Positions 1 to 6,203 of a stretch of DNA of 6,402 nucleotides are shown in pieces. How positions within the stretch are numbered: position 1 is the stretch's first letter; each line of letters begins with the position of its first letter. Under the pieces are notes generated by a model. It made no database searches and was not told the DNA's origin. It saw nothing but the letters and a program-made list of their open reading frames with translations. Where the stretch lies: contig JAJZBA010000034.1 of assembly GCA_021799155.1 (NCBI GenBank), positions 1 through 6,402 on the forward strand, written 5' to 3'. Origin of the DNA: a bacterium (GTDB taxonomy: Bacteria; Patescibacteriota; Minisyncoccia; UBA6257; UBA9933). The position numbers and the translations under genes were made by a program.

Positions 1-521
1 TCTGTAATTAAGAATAATTTATCGTTAGATAATAAATAATCTTCTGGATACAAATCTTCTACTTTGATATTTTTCATAGTTTCAATAGTTTCTATATTCA
101 AAGGACCACCATAACTCCAACTTTTCTCTGTGCATTTTATTCTTTCTGGGATATCACAATAGGCAGGGAAAGGCATTAAAGTCGACAAAATATCGGATAC
201 CTTCAATGTAGTTTTAAGTATAACATCAGTATTTTTTGCTTGTGAAAATCTTAACAGTATTTTAATTTTTGTAGGAATACAAATAGCAGAAAACCCGCCT
301 GATCCAAAAAATGGGACACTTATTACATTATTTCTGGCCATAACTCTTGGCAATTCTCCCCAAAATTTCTTTTGGTCTTCAAGATTAAGTTGTTCTGTTA
401 AAACATAAACTTTAATTTTATCATCAGATTCATCGTATAATTCAAAATCAATCGATCCATCCAATTTTAAAAAACCGCCCATCCTTCTTTTAGCTAATAA
501 AATTGTTTGATAATAAAACAT
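1..521 (-). CDS. Unrecognised protein, 5' part only (C-terminus beyond left edge)
   Basis: An open frame runs from an ATG at 521 to the left edge without a stop, giving at least 173 residues. It begins MFYYQTILLAKRRMGG and continues through KLDGSIDFELYDESDDKI, then a W- and G-containing stretch (KKFWGELPRVMARNN, FFGSGGFSAICIPTK). I see no signal peptide, clear membrane segment or catalytic motif, and I do not recognise the family. The start lies 16 bp after the hsdS stop, with no terminator between, so it is probably the next gene of the same operon and may be an accessory part of the restriction system. The early FELYDESDD stretch is acidic and the rest is an alternating hydrophobic/charged pattern typical of a soluble alpha/beta protein. 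Function unknown; that it is a real gene is fairly sure because of the long open frame, the operon-like spacing and the protein-like composition. Confidence 0.75.
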   Translation of the reverse strand, partial: MFYYQTILLAKRRMGGFLKLDGSIDFELYDESDDKIKVYVLTEQLNLEDQKKFWGELPRVMARNNVISVPFFGSGGFSAICIPTKIKILLRFSQAKNTDVILKTTLKVSDILSTLMPFPAYCDIPERIKCTEKSWSYGGPLNIETIETMKNIKVEDLYPEDYLLSNDKLFLIT

Positions 522-537
522 CGACTTTTGCAGGGTT

Positions 538-1911
538 TTATTTTCTAATCAAATCCTCAACTTTTTGTTTCGCTTGCAATAAAAGCTGTTTTGCTTTTGA
601 GCGGGCTTCGTGGGATTTTTTGACCAAATCGGCGATTTTTTGCTGAGTGGGTTTTGGCAAAATCGGGATTTTTAAATCTTTTATTGTTGGCAAATCCGTA
701 TTTTGTCGAACGCTTGCCTGTGATATGCGCCGCAATAAATAATAAGGGCGACCGATATTATTTATAAATAAAGTAGCATAAAGTGGATCCAAAATTTTTA
801 ACGCTTCATTTTTAAAACGAACCCGAATTGTGAATGATGCAAAAAGCCATCCCTCTTCGGATTTTTTAACCAATGCCGCGTGTCCAACAGTTCCCATTTG
901 AGAAATAATAATGTCATTTTCTTTTAGATATACTTTTGATGATAATTTTTTCGTTGATTCCTTTTCTAAAAAATCTAATTTTGAATAATCTATAAAACAA
1001 GATTGCAAATTTTCTCCTTTTACATACGGCACGCCATCTTCAGTATAAGAACTTGTAGGGACTGTGCCGTAGGAAATTAAAGAGCTTATATCTTCCAATC
1101 TTTCTTGTCTGAATTTCCCAAAAATCTTTTCTATTTTTTTATATATCGGATCAAAGTATTCAGCATCTATACGATGTACTTTTTGAGTTTCCGAGAATTT
1201 AACAATGTAGAACAAAGTTTCTTCCCGTTTAAAATCTTTCAATCCCAATTCTTCCAAAAGCAAATTTTCGGCTTGTTGATAAAAAAGTTTTGAGTTTTCT
1301 TGTTCCCGTCGTGAATTTTGAATAAATTTTGCTACTTCCTTTTGTATTTCAACATTCGGGGTAAAAATAATGATCTGCTTTACGTCATCCGTAGTAATTT
1401 TAGGTTGCACCTGGCCACTTAACTTACGATAAAGTTGATTTATTCCATAAGAAGAATTTAAAAACGCAAGCAAATAATCAAAATCTATTTGGGTTGATTT
1501 TTTAATGGAAATCAAATTTGCGCTTATATTCCATTTTGGGAATATATTGGTCACTCTCGAAAACATAGCAATTGTGCCTCTTTGGGAAACTACAATATCA
1601 CCATCAATAACTTGATATCTTTTCATTTTTTCGCTAAGCGACTCTTCAATAAAAACTAAGCCATCGTCGCGAACAAACCAATCGTTTAAATCAGAGACTC
1701 TAATTAACGGCACTCCCGCCTCGCGATAATCCTCTTGTAAAATTGCTGAACCAAAGGGGCCGCAAATTGTATTTTTCGCTAAATCTCCCAAAATTTTTGA
1801 TTTTTGAGATTTGATTTTTGATATTAAACTTAAATACTCCGGCTGATAATATTCCGCATCCAGTCGCAGGGTGCCTTCTAGTTGTGATTTGTGAATGATG
1901 GAGTAAGGCAT
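538..1911 (-). CDS. hsdS: Restriction-modification specificity subunit S (two target-recognition domains)
   Basis: This is a DNA-sequence specificity subunit that directs a methyltransferase/nuclease partner to its target. The 457 residues form two similar halves. Each opens with the same signature, RLDAEYYQPEY (16-26) and RIDAEYFDPIY (247-257). Each then has a target-recognition segment with VPLIRVSDL (67-75) or VPYVKGENL (294-302), and a conserved GDIVVSQRGTIA (104-115) or NDIIISQMGTVG (332-343). Each half ends in a long charged helix, about 189-224 and 423-455, the conserved spacer helices that set the distance between half-sites and contact the methyltransferase. Length fits the family (usually 400-460). 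Two different recognition domains predict a bipartite, asymmetric target. The gene starts 10 bp after the upstream nuclease-like gene and is followed 16 bp later by an unknown gene, so it sits mid-operon. Its partner is most likely the fused nuclease-methyltransferase at 3553-5508. No frameshift or truncation is seen. Confidence 0.93.
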   Translation of the reverse strand: MPYSIIHKSQLEGTLRLDAEYYQPEYLSLISKIKSQKSKILGDLAKNTICGPFGSAILQEDYREAGVPLIRVSDLNDWFVRDDGLVFIEESLSEKMKRYQVIDGDIVVSQRGTIAMFSRVTNIFPKWNISANLISIKKSTQIDFDYLLAFLNSSYGINQLYRKLSGQVQPKITTDDVKQIIIFTPNVEIQKEVAKFIQNSRREQENSKLFYQQAENLLLEELGLKDFKREETLFYIVKFSETQKVHRIDAEYFDPIYKKIEKIFGKFRQERLEDISSLISYGTVPTSSYTEDGVPYVKGENLQSCFIDYSKLDFLEKESTKKLSSKVYLKENDIIISQMGTVGHAALVKKSEEGWLFASFTIRVRFKNEALKILDPLYATLFINNIGRPYYLLRRISQASVRQNTDLPTIKDLKIPILPKPTQQKIADLVKKSHEARSKAKQLLLQAKQKVEDLIRK

Positions 1912-1921
1912 AAATAGTTAC

Positions 1922-2716
1922 TCATTCAAAAGAGTTTAAAGGGTGTATCGAGGTTTTTGGGGGGCCAAAATTAGCCTTAAATTCTAAATGTTTTCTTATC
2001 CAGACAACTTCATTGTCTTTTAGCGCATTAAGAAAATCAGTTAAATATTTCAATTTTACAAAAGTAATAACGAAATATTGCTGTTCTAGTTTATTACTGT
2101 GAACATTTTTATACCAGTAATTTATACCAAAATACGCTATCTTCTCCGGATATTCTTTAATAGTTTGATTTTCAGCGTAATATATCTCTGCTGGTCCATT
2201 AAAGACAACCAACGGTAAATATATTGCTTTAGATTGACTATCCGCATCTTTGAAAAAAAGTAATGATTTAATCGGTTGAGTTACGGCATCAAAAAGATTT
2301 TTTTCTTGCTTTTTTGTCGTGTCATGTAGCTTCCCGACTCTATCAAGACGCAAAAAAGAATGTCTTGTATTATCAAAAATCTCATACTTATTTAATCCTT
2401 TAGTAATAATAGAGTGCCATGATTCAGTTTCTGTTTGGTTATGAAGTCTAAAAATAATTGGATCGTTAAAGTATTTACACTCAATAAATAAAAATATAGT
2501 AAATTCATCGTGTTTGATTCCGGAGATTGGCTCTATTATTTTTTCTTCTTTCGAAGCGATTATATCTATTTCTCTTGGTTTATTTGCAGAATCATCGTAA
2601 TAGTACGAATTTGAATTAACTCTCCAGCCAGCGTCTTCTAATATTTCAACAACCTGCATATGTAAATTATGACCACTATTTTTAATTATCCCTTTTAGAT
2701 TATTTTCTTTACCCAT
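1922..2716 (-). CDS. Hypothetical protein with PD-(D/E)XK nuclease-like signature
   Basis: A 264-residue protein of no family I can name. Its N-terminal third has the layout of a PD-(D/E)XK nuclease core: a helix with E24 (VVEILEDAGWRV, 22-33), then REIDIIAS with D51 (48-55), then a hydrophobic strand leading to FIECKYF with E79 and K81 (77-83). This E, D, E-x-K spacing is that of restriction endonuclease-like and Mrr/Holliday-resolvase-like domains, so metal-dependent DNA cleavage is plausible but inferred. The rest is mixed, with aromatic-rich strands (YFGINYWYKN, about 195-204) and a C-terminal charged helix. No signal peptide or membrane segment is seen. The ATG at 2716 is the first start in the open frame. 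No Shine-Dalgarno sequence precedes it; the 12 bases before it are TTTTGTAGATAA. It ends 10 bp before hsdS, which implies co-transcription with the specificity subunit. It could be an accessory nuclease or a DNA-binding helper of the restriction system. Confidence 0.7.
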   Translation of the reverse strand: MGKENNLKGIIKNSGHNLHMQVVEILEDAGWRVNSNSYYYDDSANKPREIDIIASKEEKIIEPISGIKHDEFTIFLFIECKYFNDPIIFRLHNQTETESWHSIITKGLNKYEIFDNTRHSFLRLDRVGKLHDTTKKQEKNLFDAVTQPIKSLLFFKDADSQSKAIYLPLVVFNGPAEIYYAENQTIKEYPEKIAYFGINYWYKNVHSNKLEQQYFVITFVKLKYLTDFLNALKDNEVVWIRKHLEFKANFGPPKTSIHPLNSFE

Positions 2717-2765
2717 ATTATCTACAAAAACTAAATTTTTGCTTTATTTTTGCTTGTTTTCGACC

Positions 2766-2782
2766 TTTTTAGTTATCAACAG
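2766..2782 (+). promoter_or_regulatory. DnaA-box-like motif upstream of candidate small-RNA promoter
   Basis: The sequence TTTTTAGTTATCAACAG contains TTATCAACA (2773-2781), a one-mismatch relative of the DnaA box TTATCCACA. It lies 9 bp before the -35 box at 2792. The same motif, with one inserted A and one A-to-C change, is found 9 bp before the -35 position of lexA at 6204-6221. Binding by DnaA or another factor is inference. Confidence 0.4.
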
Positions 2783-2791
2783 AGTTAATAA

Positions 2792-2819
2792 TTGACTTAT
2801 GCAAGCGGCGTGCTATACT
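2792..2819 (+). promoter_or_regulatory. Strong plus-strand promoter with extended -10
   Basis: A -35 box TTGACT (2792-2797) is separated by 16 bp from TATACT (2814-2819), which is preceded by TG at 2811-2812 in the TGn extended -10 position. This matches a sigma-70-type consensus closely and points away from all the protein genes of the window, towards the hairpin at 2831-2869. The start site is expected near 2825-2827. It is the best promoter visible in the window. Confidence 0.7.
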
Positions 2820-2825
2820 AATTGA

Positions 2826-2872
2826 TATATAAAGAGAGCGTGTCCCAGGTGTGGGTGCCCGCTCTTTTTATT
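2826..2872 (+). ncRNA. Candidate small hairpin RNA of about 45 nt
   Basis: Starting about 7 bp after the extended -10 box, a transcript would contain a 10-bp stem, 2831-2840 paired with 2860-2869 (nine Watson-Crick pairs and one G-U). An inner stem CCCA (2844-2847) with TGGG (2852-2855) closes a 4-nt loop GGTG. The outer stem runs directly into a T-rich tail (2865-2869 T5, then ATTTTAT), so the whole unit ends as an intrinsic terminator. No reading frame worth noting fits inside. The unit therefore has promoter, structured body and terminator within about 80 bp, the layout of an independent small RNA. I do not recognise the family. If termination leaks, it would be antisense to the 3' end of the DUF3800 gene. 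Alternatively the hairpin is only a terminator for the opposite strand. Confidence 0.45.
2831..2869. terminator. Hairpin terminator, possibly bidirectional
   Basis: The 10-bp stem with a 19-nt loop region carries a T-rich tail on the plus strand. Read on the minus strand it begins 7 bp after the TAG stop of the DUF3800 gene and is followed only by CTCTCTTTATAT, a poorer U-tract. It may therefore end both the plus-strand small RNA (strongly) and the DUF3800 message (weakly). How far the minus-strand operon reads through to 2716 cannot be decided from sequence. Confidence 0.55.
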
Positions 2873-2876
2873 TTAT

Positions 2877-3551
2877 CTAAAAAATCTTTATTAATAGATC
2901 TTTTTTGATAACTTTTTTCAAATTGACATTTCTTTTTGTGAAATAATCTTTTATAGCACCGCTTACTAAATCCGCCATTTGCATAGCATTTACATATTCC
3001 GAATTTACATGTGTTATATGACTAATTCTTTTAATAGTTTTAGTATTAACTCTCTTTTTTAAATATTTATCACAATTTTCAAAATTTCCGTCTAATAATC
3101 TACGATCTGTCCTATCAATAATAATTTCTGTATCTAAAAATCCAGATTTTCTGATTGCTAAATTAACAAGTTTTGTAAGATTATATTCATCAAATACATT
3201 ATGCAACTTTCTATTTCCGTCAACGGCAAACTTACCTTTATATTTTGTTTTATCAACCAATCTATAATAAACTTGTATATCTAATGCATTTAAAATATTT
3301 AAAAGTGATTCATATAACGGTAAAGAAACATCTGTACTTTTAATTTCTTTTTTATAACCGAATTTATTTTTTGTTTCTAAAATTTTATCTTCTAATAAAA
3401 ATAATTTTTGAGAATTCAAACAAACAGCGGAAAGTATATAATATAAACTCGATCCAGTAAAAATTTTATTACCATGAATATCAATTTCGTAAGGTTTTCC
3501 CGGATCTCCGGATTCATCAATAAATATATAATTATAAGATTTTTGTGCCAT
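2877..3551 (-). CDS. DUF3800 family protein (RNase H-like fold)
   Basis: A 224-residue protein with both hallmarks of DUF3800: an N-terminal strand YIFIDESGDPG (8-18) carrying the acidic pair D12/E13, and near the C-terminus NAMQMADLVSGAIKDYF (188-204) with Q191 and D194. A central strand IIIDRTD (143-149) supplies D146. Together these acidic residues resemble the metal-binding set of an RNase H-like fold, so nuclease activity is plausible; the family's biochemical role is not established. I place the start at the ATG at 3551, one base after the stop of the upstream methyltransferase gene, because it puts the DESG motif at its usual distance from the N-terminus. A TTG at 3563 inside the upstream gene would add only four residues, and neither start has a clear ribosome site. 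The gene is far more AT-rich than its upstream neighbour: two sampled 60-base lines have about 12% and 20% GC, against 42-60% in sampled lines of the methyltransferase gene. This suggests a separate origin. Confidence 0.88.
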   Translation of the reverse strand: MAQKSYNYIFIDESGDPGKPYEIDIHGNKIFTGSSLYYILSAVCLNSQKLFLLEDKILETKNKFGYKKEIKSTDVSLPLYESLLNILNALDIQVYYRLVDKTKYKGKFAVDGNRKLHNVFDEYNLTKLVNLAIRKSGFLDTEIIIDRTDRRLLDGNFENCDKYLKKRVNTKTIKRISHITHVNSEYVNAMQMADLVSGAIKDYFTKRNVNLKKVIKKDLLIKIF

Positions 3552-3552
3552 A

Positions 3553-5508
3553 TTAAAAACCAAACTTCTGTTCTTTGGCGAATTTGACGAATGCTTCGGC
3601 GATTTCGTCTAAATCGTGGTCTAAAACTTTGCGGCCTTTGGCGTCGTGGATATAATTTCCGTTAGCGTCTTTTTTATATATATAATCGCCGGAATTGTCC
3701 TTGCCGGATTTTTTGGAAACCGCCATAAAAATCGGGTAATCCTTTAGCGGTTCGCCAGCATCGCCGCCCCATTTTTGCAGGAATAAAACAGAGGTTTTTG
3801 TGCCAGTATGCGGCTTAAAAGTATTACCGTGTAGTCCGACAACAGCCAAAATCCGCGCTTTTTCAAATAGATATTCGCGGATATATTCCATATTTGTATT
3901 GTTTAACACGCCTTGCGGCAAAACAATCGCCAACCGGCCACCAGGACGAATCATATCAAGGCTGCGCTCAATAAAAAGAATATGCCGCTCAATTTTATTG
4001 ACTAATTTTCCACGTCGCTTACCAAAGAAATATTGACGCAAAATTCCAGAATCTTTGATTTCGCCGGCAAACGGCGGATTGGTCAGTAAAACGTCAAAAT
4101 TAAAATAATGAAAAGTTTTTTGATTTTCAGAATTGTCAGCGGAATTTTTCATATCCAAAAGCCGAGTTTTTAGTTTTGCTCGGGCGTCCAATAATTCAGA
4201 TTCTTCGCCTTGCCATTCGCGAGGGTCAAGAGTATTAAGTTTAAACAGATGCGAACGACCATCACCGGCAATAAGCATCAAAGCGCGGGAAACTTTTGAA
4301 ATCTCCTCGGCAAAATCAATACCCCAGATATACTCTTTGGCGTGTTCCCGCATCGCTTCATCAGAGCCATTTAGGAAATTATCGCGAAGCCAATACATTG
4401 CGCCGATAAGGAAACCGCCGGAACCAGCCGCCGGGTCAACAATGTATTCACCTTTTTGGGGATTTAACATTTTTACCGCCATTTTAATAACATGGCGCGG
4501 AGTGAAATATTGCCCTTTTTTGCCTTTGGCAACTTCCGGTATTAAATGCTCAAACGCCTCATCAATAATAGAAAGGTCTGAGCCAAACAGCCGCGCTTTT
4601 TCCAATTCACCGACAACGATTGATAAATGCTCCGGCGACAATCTTATATTTTCCTGCTCATAAAAAGTGCCCGGCCATTTTTTAATGGCGTTTTTGAATA
4701 AATCATTGATAACTTCGTAGGTTTTTTGCGGGTCTTTATATTTTCTGAAATAAATTTCATTATCTTTGCGATTCACGCGCGCTTCGCTTTCATCATAAAG
4801 TTTTGCGTAAATAAGTTTAAAAACCTCATTGAAAACATCCACTCCGGCGTTTGCCAAAACCAATTCTTCCATTGATTCAACAATTTCTTTTAGATTCGCC
4901 TCTGTAGTAGTGTAATCAAATAAAGTTTTTTTAGCTTCCAATAAATCGTCTATGGTTTGAGCGGCCGACGGCAAATCCGGCAAAGTGTCGTTAAATTCTT
5001 TGGGATAAGGGCGGTAAAGAATAATGCGCTTTATGCCATTAGACCAAAGACCGATTTCCGCTCCCTCGGCGTTTAAATATCCGCGTAATTGCTCAATTCC
5101 TTTTTTCTCCGTCGGGCTTTTTACTTCAATTAAAATTAATGGGGTGATTTTATCTTTTTTATAAACAACAATGTCAACGGCTTTTTTATGAATTTCCCGG
5201 CCGAAATGAACGCTTTTTTCAACATCAATTCTGTCAAAAGGATATTTGTAATAAGTGTTTAATTTATAAAGCCAAAGTTGACGGATGATTTCTTCCGGCT
5301 TGCCGTTTTGTTTTTTATCGTCCCAGACAAATCTTTCCTTACCGGATTTTAAATCTTTAACGCAATATCTGTTTTTTTCCTGCTCCGTAATTTTAAGAAC
5401 ATCATTAAAATTAACGCCTTCAAATTCTTTAAGGCCGTAGGCAATGGATGAATCGCGAAAAATTTTATCAATTATTTCTCTGGTTTTACTTGGCTTTATC
5501 GTGGGCAT
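3553..5508 (-). CDS. Fused HsdR-type nuclease domain and N6-adenine DNA methyltransferase (RM subunit)
   Basis: A 651-residue restriction-and-modification polypeptide. Residues about 70-170 form an HsdR N-terminal-type PD-(D/E)XK nuclease: D112 in AVDIVVY, E128 and K130 in LIEVKSP, and the QxxxY motif Q140-LRG-Y144 that follows the active site in HsdR nucleases. After a helical linker (about 185-330) comes an N6_Mtase domain: GQYFTPRHV (332-340), the SAM-binding motif I DPAAGSGGF (358-366), GIDFAEEISKVSRALM (396-411) and the catalytic motif IV NPPF (477-480), followed by RPGGRLAIVLPQGVL (521-535). All key residues are present, so both activities should be intact. No helicase/translocase domain is present. 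The size and the R-M fusion with a separate S subunit resemble the A subunit of BcgI-like Type IIB enzymes; a Type I-related methylase with a vestigial nuclease domain is the alternative. The ATG at 5508 is 5 bp after the lexA stop, so co-transcription with lexA is likely. The usual close neighbour hsdS is displaced by two other genes. Confidence 0.93.
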   Translation of the reverse strand: MPTIKPSKTREIIDKIFRDSSIAYGLKEFEGVNFNDVLKITEQEKNRYCVKDLKSGKERFVWDDKKQNGKPEEIIRQLWLYKLNTYYKYPFDRIDVEKSVHFGREIHKKAVDIVVYKKDKITPLILIEVKSPTEKKGIEQLRGYLNAEGAEIGLWSNGIKRIILYRPYPKEFNDTLPDLPSAAQTIDDLLEAKKTLFDYTTTEANLKEIVESMEELVLANAGVDVFNEVFKLIYAKLYDESEARVNRKDNEIYFRKYKDPQKTYEVINDLFKNAIKKWPGTFYEQENIRLSPEHLSIVVGELEKARLFGSDLSIIDEAFEHLIPEVAKGKKGQYFTPRHVIKMAVKMLNPQKGEYIVDPAAGSGGFLIGAMYWLRDNFLNGSDEAMREHAKEYIWGIDFAEEISKVSRALMLIAGDGRSHLFKLNTLDPREWQGEESELLDARAKLKTRLLDMKNSADNSENQKTFHYFNFDVLLTNPPFAGEIKDSGILRQYFFGKRRGKLVNKIERHILFIERSLDMIRPGGRLAIVLPQGVLNNTNMEYIREYLFEKARILAVVGLHGNTFKPHTGTKTSVLFLQKWGGDAGEPLKDYPIFMAVSKKSGKDNSGDYIYKKDANGNYIHDAKGRKVLDHDLDEIAEAFVKFAKEQKFGF

Positions 5509-5513
5509 ATATA

Positions 5514-6158
5514 TTATTTAACCGCTCTCCAATTGTTTTTATTTAAAACCGAAAGCACTTTTCCTATAAGGCGGGTTTCGTCAGTAAATAAAATATTTTT
5601 GTATTGCGGATTCGGATTTTCCGGCTTTAAATAAATATAAGGCGGTTTATCCTGTGAAATGAAACGTTTGACTGTTGAACCCTCGCTTGTTTGCGCCAAA
5701 ACAATATCGCCAGAAATAAATTCGTCTTGTTTTCTGACCAAAACAATATCGCCGTCATTTATGCCGACGTTTATCATTGATTCGCCCTGAATTTTCAATA
5801 AAAATATTTCTCCGCTAAATTGAGCCACTTCGCCGGAAAGCGATTGCCACTCTCCGATTGTTTCTATTATTTCTAAGGGCGCGCCAGCCGCTGTCGCGCC
5901 AAGAAATGGAGCCAATGGAGGATTACCAAGAACTTCATAACCAGCAGGTAAAATAGTTATACCCCTTGCCGAGGATTCGCTTTTTTTTATAAATCCTTTG
6001 TTTTTAAGTTTTTCAAGAAGATCGATTATTGATTGATTTGAAGAAACTCCTAAACTTTCCCGCATTTCTTCAAATGTCGGCGGGAAGCCGGAATCTTTTA
6101 TATATTGATAAATAATACCCAGAAGCTCTTTTTGTCGTTTAGTTATTATATTTTTCAT
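5514..6158 (-). CDS. lexA: LexA repressor (SOS regulator, self-cleaving)
   Basis: A complete 214-residue LexA. The N-terminal winged-helix DNA-binding domain (ITKRQKELLGIIYQYI, then PPTFEEMRESLGVSS with the recognition helix around 40-52) is followed by the hinge and an Ala91-Gly92 cleavage site in GATAAGAPLE. The peptidase domain carries the nucleophile Ser127 (QGESM) and the general base Lys164 (STVKRF), 37 residues apart as in E. coli LexA. It should repress SOS genes and be inactivated by RecA-stimulated self-cleavage. I chose the ATG at 6158 because the protein then begins MKNIITKRQKEL, matching the normal LexA N-terminus. A longer frame from a TTG at 6245 would start inside the serS terminator. 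A TATAAT box ends only 7 bp before this ATG, so the mRNA is probably leaderless. No convincing LexA operator (CTGT-N8-ACAG or GAAC-N4-GTTC type) is visible upstream. The next gene, a restriction-modification subunit, starts 5 bp after its stop. Confidence 0.95.
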   Translation of the reverse strand: MKNIITKRQKELLGIIYQYIKDSGFPPTFEEMRESLGVSSNQSIIDLLEKLKNKGFIKKSESSARGITILPAGYEVLGNPPLAPFLGATAAGAPLEIIETIGEWQSLSGEVAQFSGEIFLLKIQGESMINVGINDGDIVLVRKQDEFISGDIVLAQTSEGSTVKRFISQDKPPYIYLKPENPNPQYKNILFTDETRLIGKVLSVLNKNNWRAVK

Positions 6159-6165
6159 TACTCTT

Positions 6166-6194
6166 ATTATACCCGACTTTTTCTTCTGAAATAA
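6166..6194 (-). promoter_or_regulatory. lexA promoter
   Basis: A perfect TATAAT box occupies 6171-6166 (reading the minus strand), with a weak -35-like TTATTT at 6194-6189 and a 17-bp spacer. The expected start site falls at 6159-6158, the first base of or the base before the lexA ATG. It lies downstream of the serS terminator, so lexA and the genes after it form their own transcription unit. Confidence 0.7.
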
Positions 6195-6203
6195 ATGCGT
6201 TGC

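Noticed and set aside
1105..1293. Plus-strand open frame of 62 codons
   Set aside because: Lies wholly inside hsdS on the other strand and has a low-complexity, Phe-rich translation; a shadow of the real gene.
1788..1824. Repeated TTTTTGA units in hsdS
   Set aside because: The repeats are irregular and encode an ordinary Lys/Ser/Ile-rich stretch (SLISKIKSQKSKILG); no perfect tandem unit that would support phase variation.
3552..3563. Alternative TTG start for the DUF3800 gene
   Set aside because: Adds only four residues, overlaps the upstream gene and has no ribosome site; the ATG at 3551 fits the family better.
3800..4036. Plus-strand open frame of 78 codons
   Set aside because: Antisense to the methyltransferase domain, with an Arg/Ser/Pro-rich translation and no start signal.
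4133..4663. Plus-strand open frame of 176 codons
   Set aside because: Antisense to the conserved methyltransferase motifs I to IV. Its length follows from the higher GC there, and its Ser-rich translation looks like a reverse-strand artefact.
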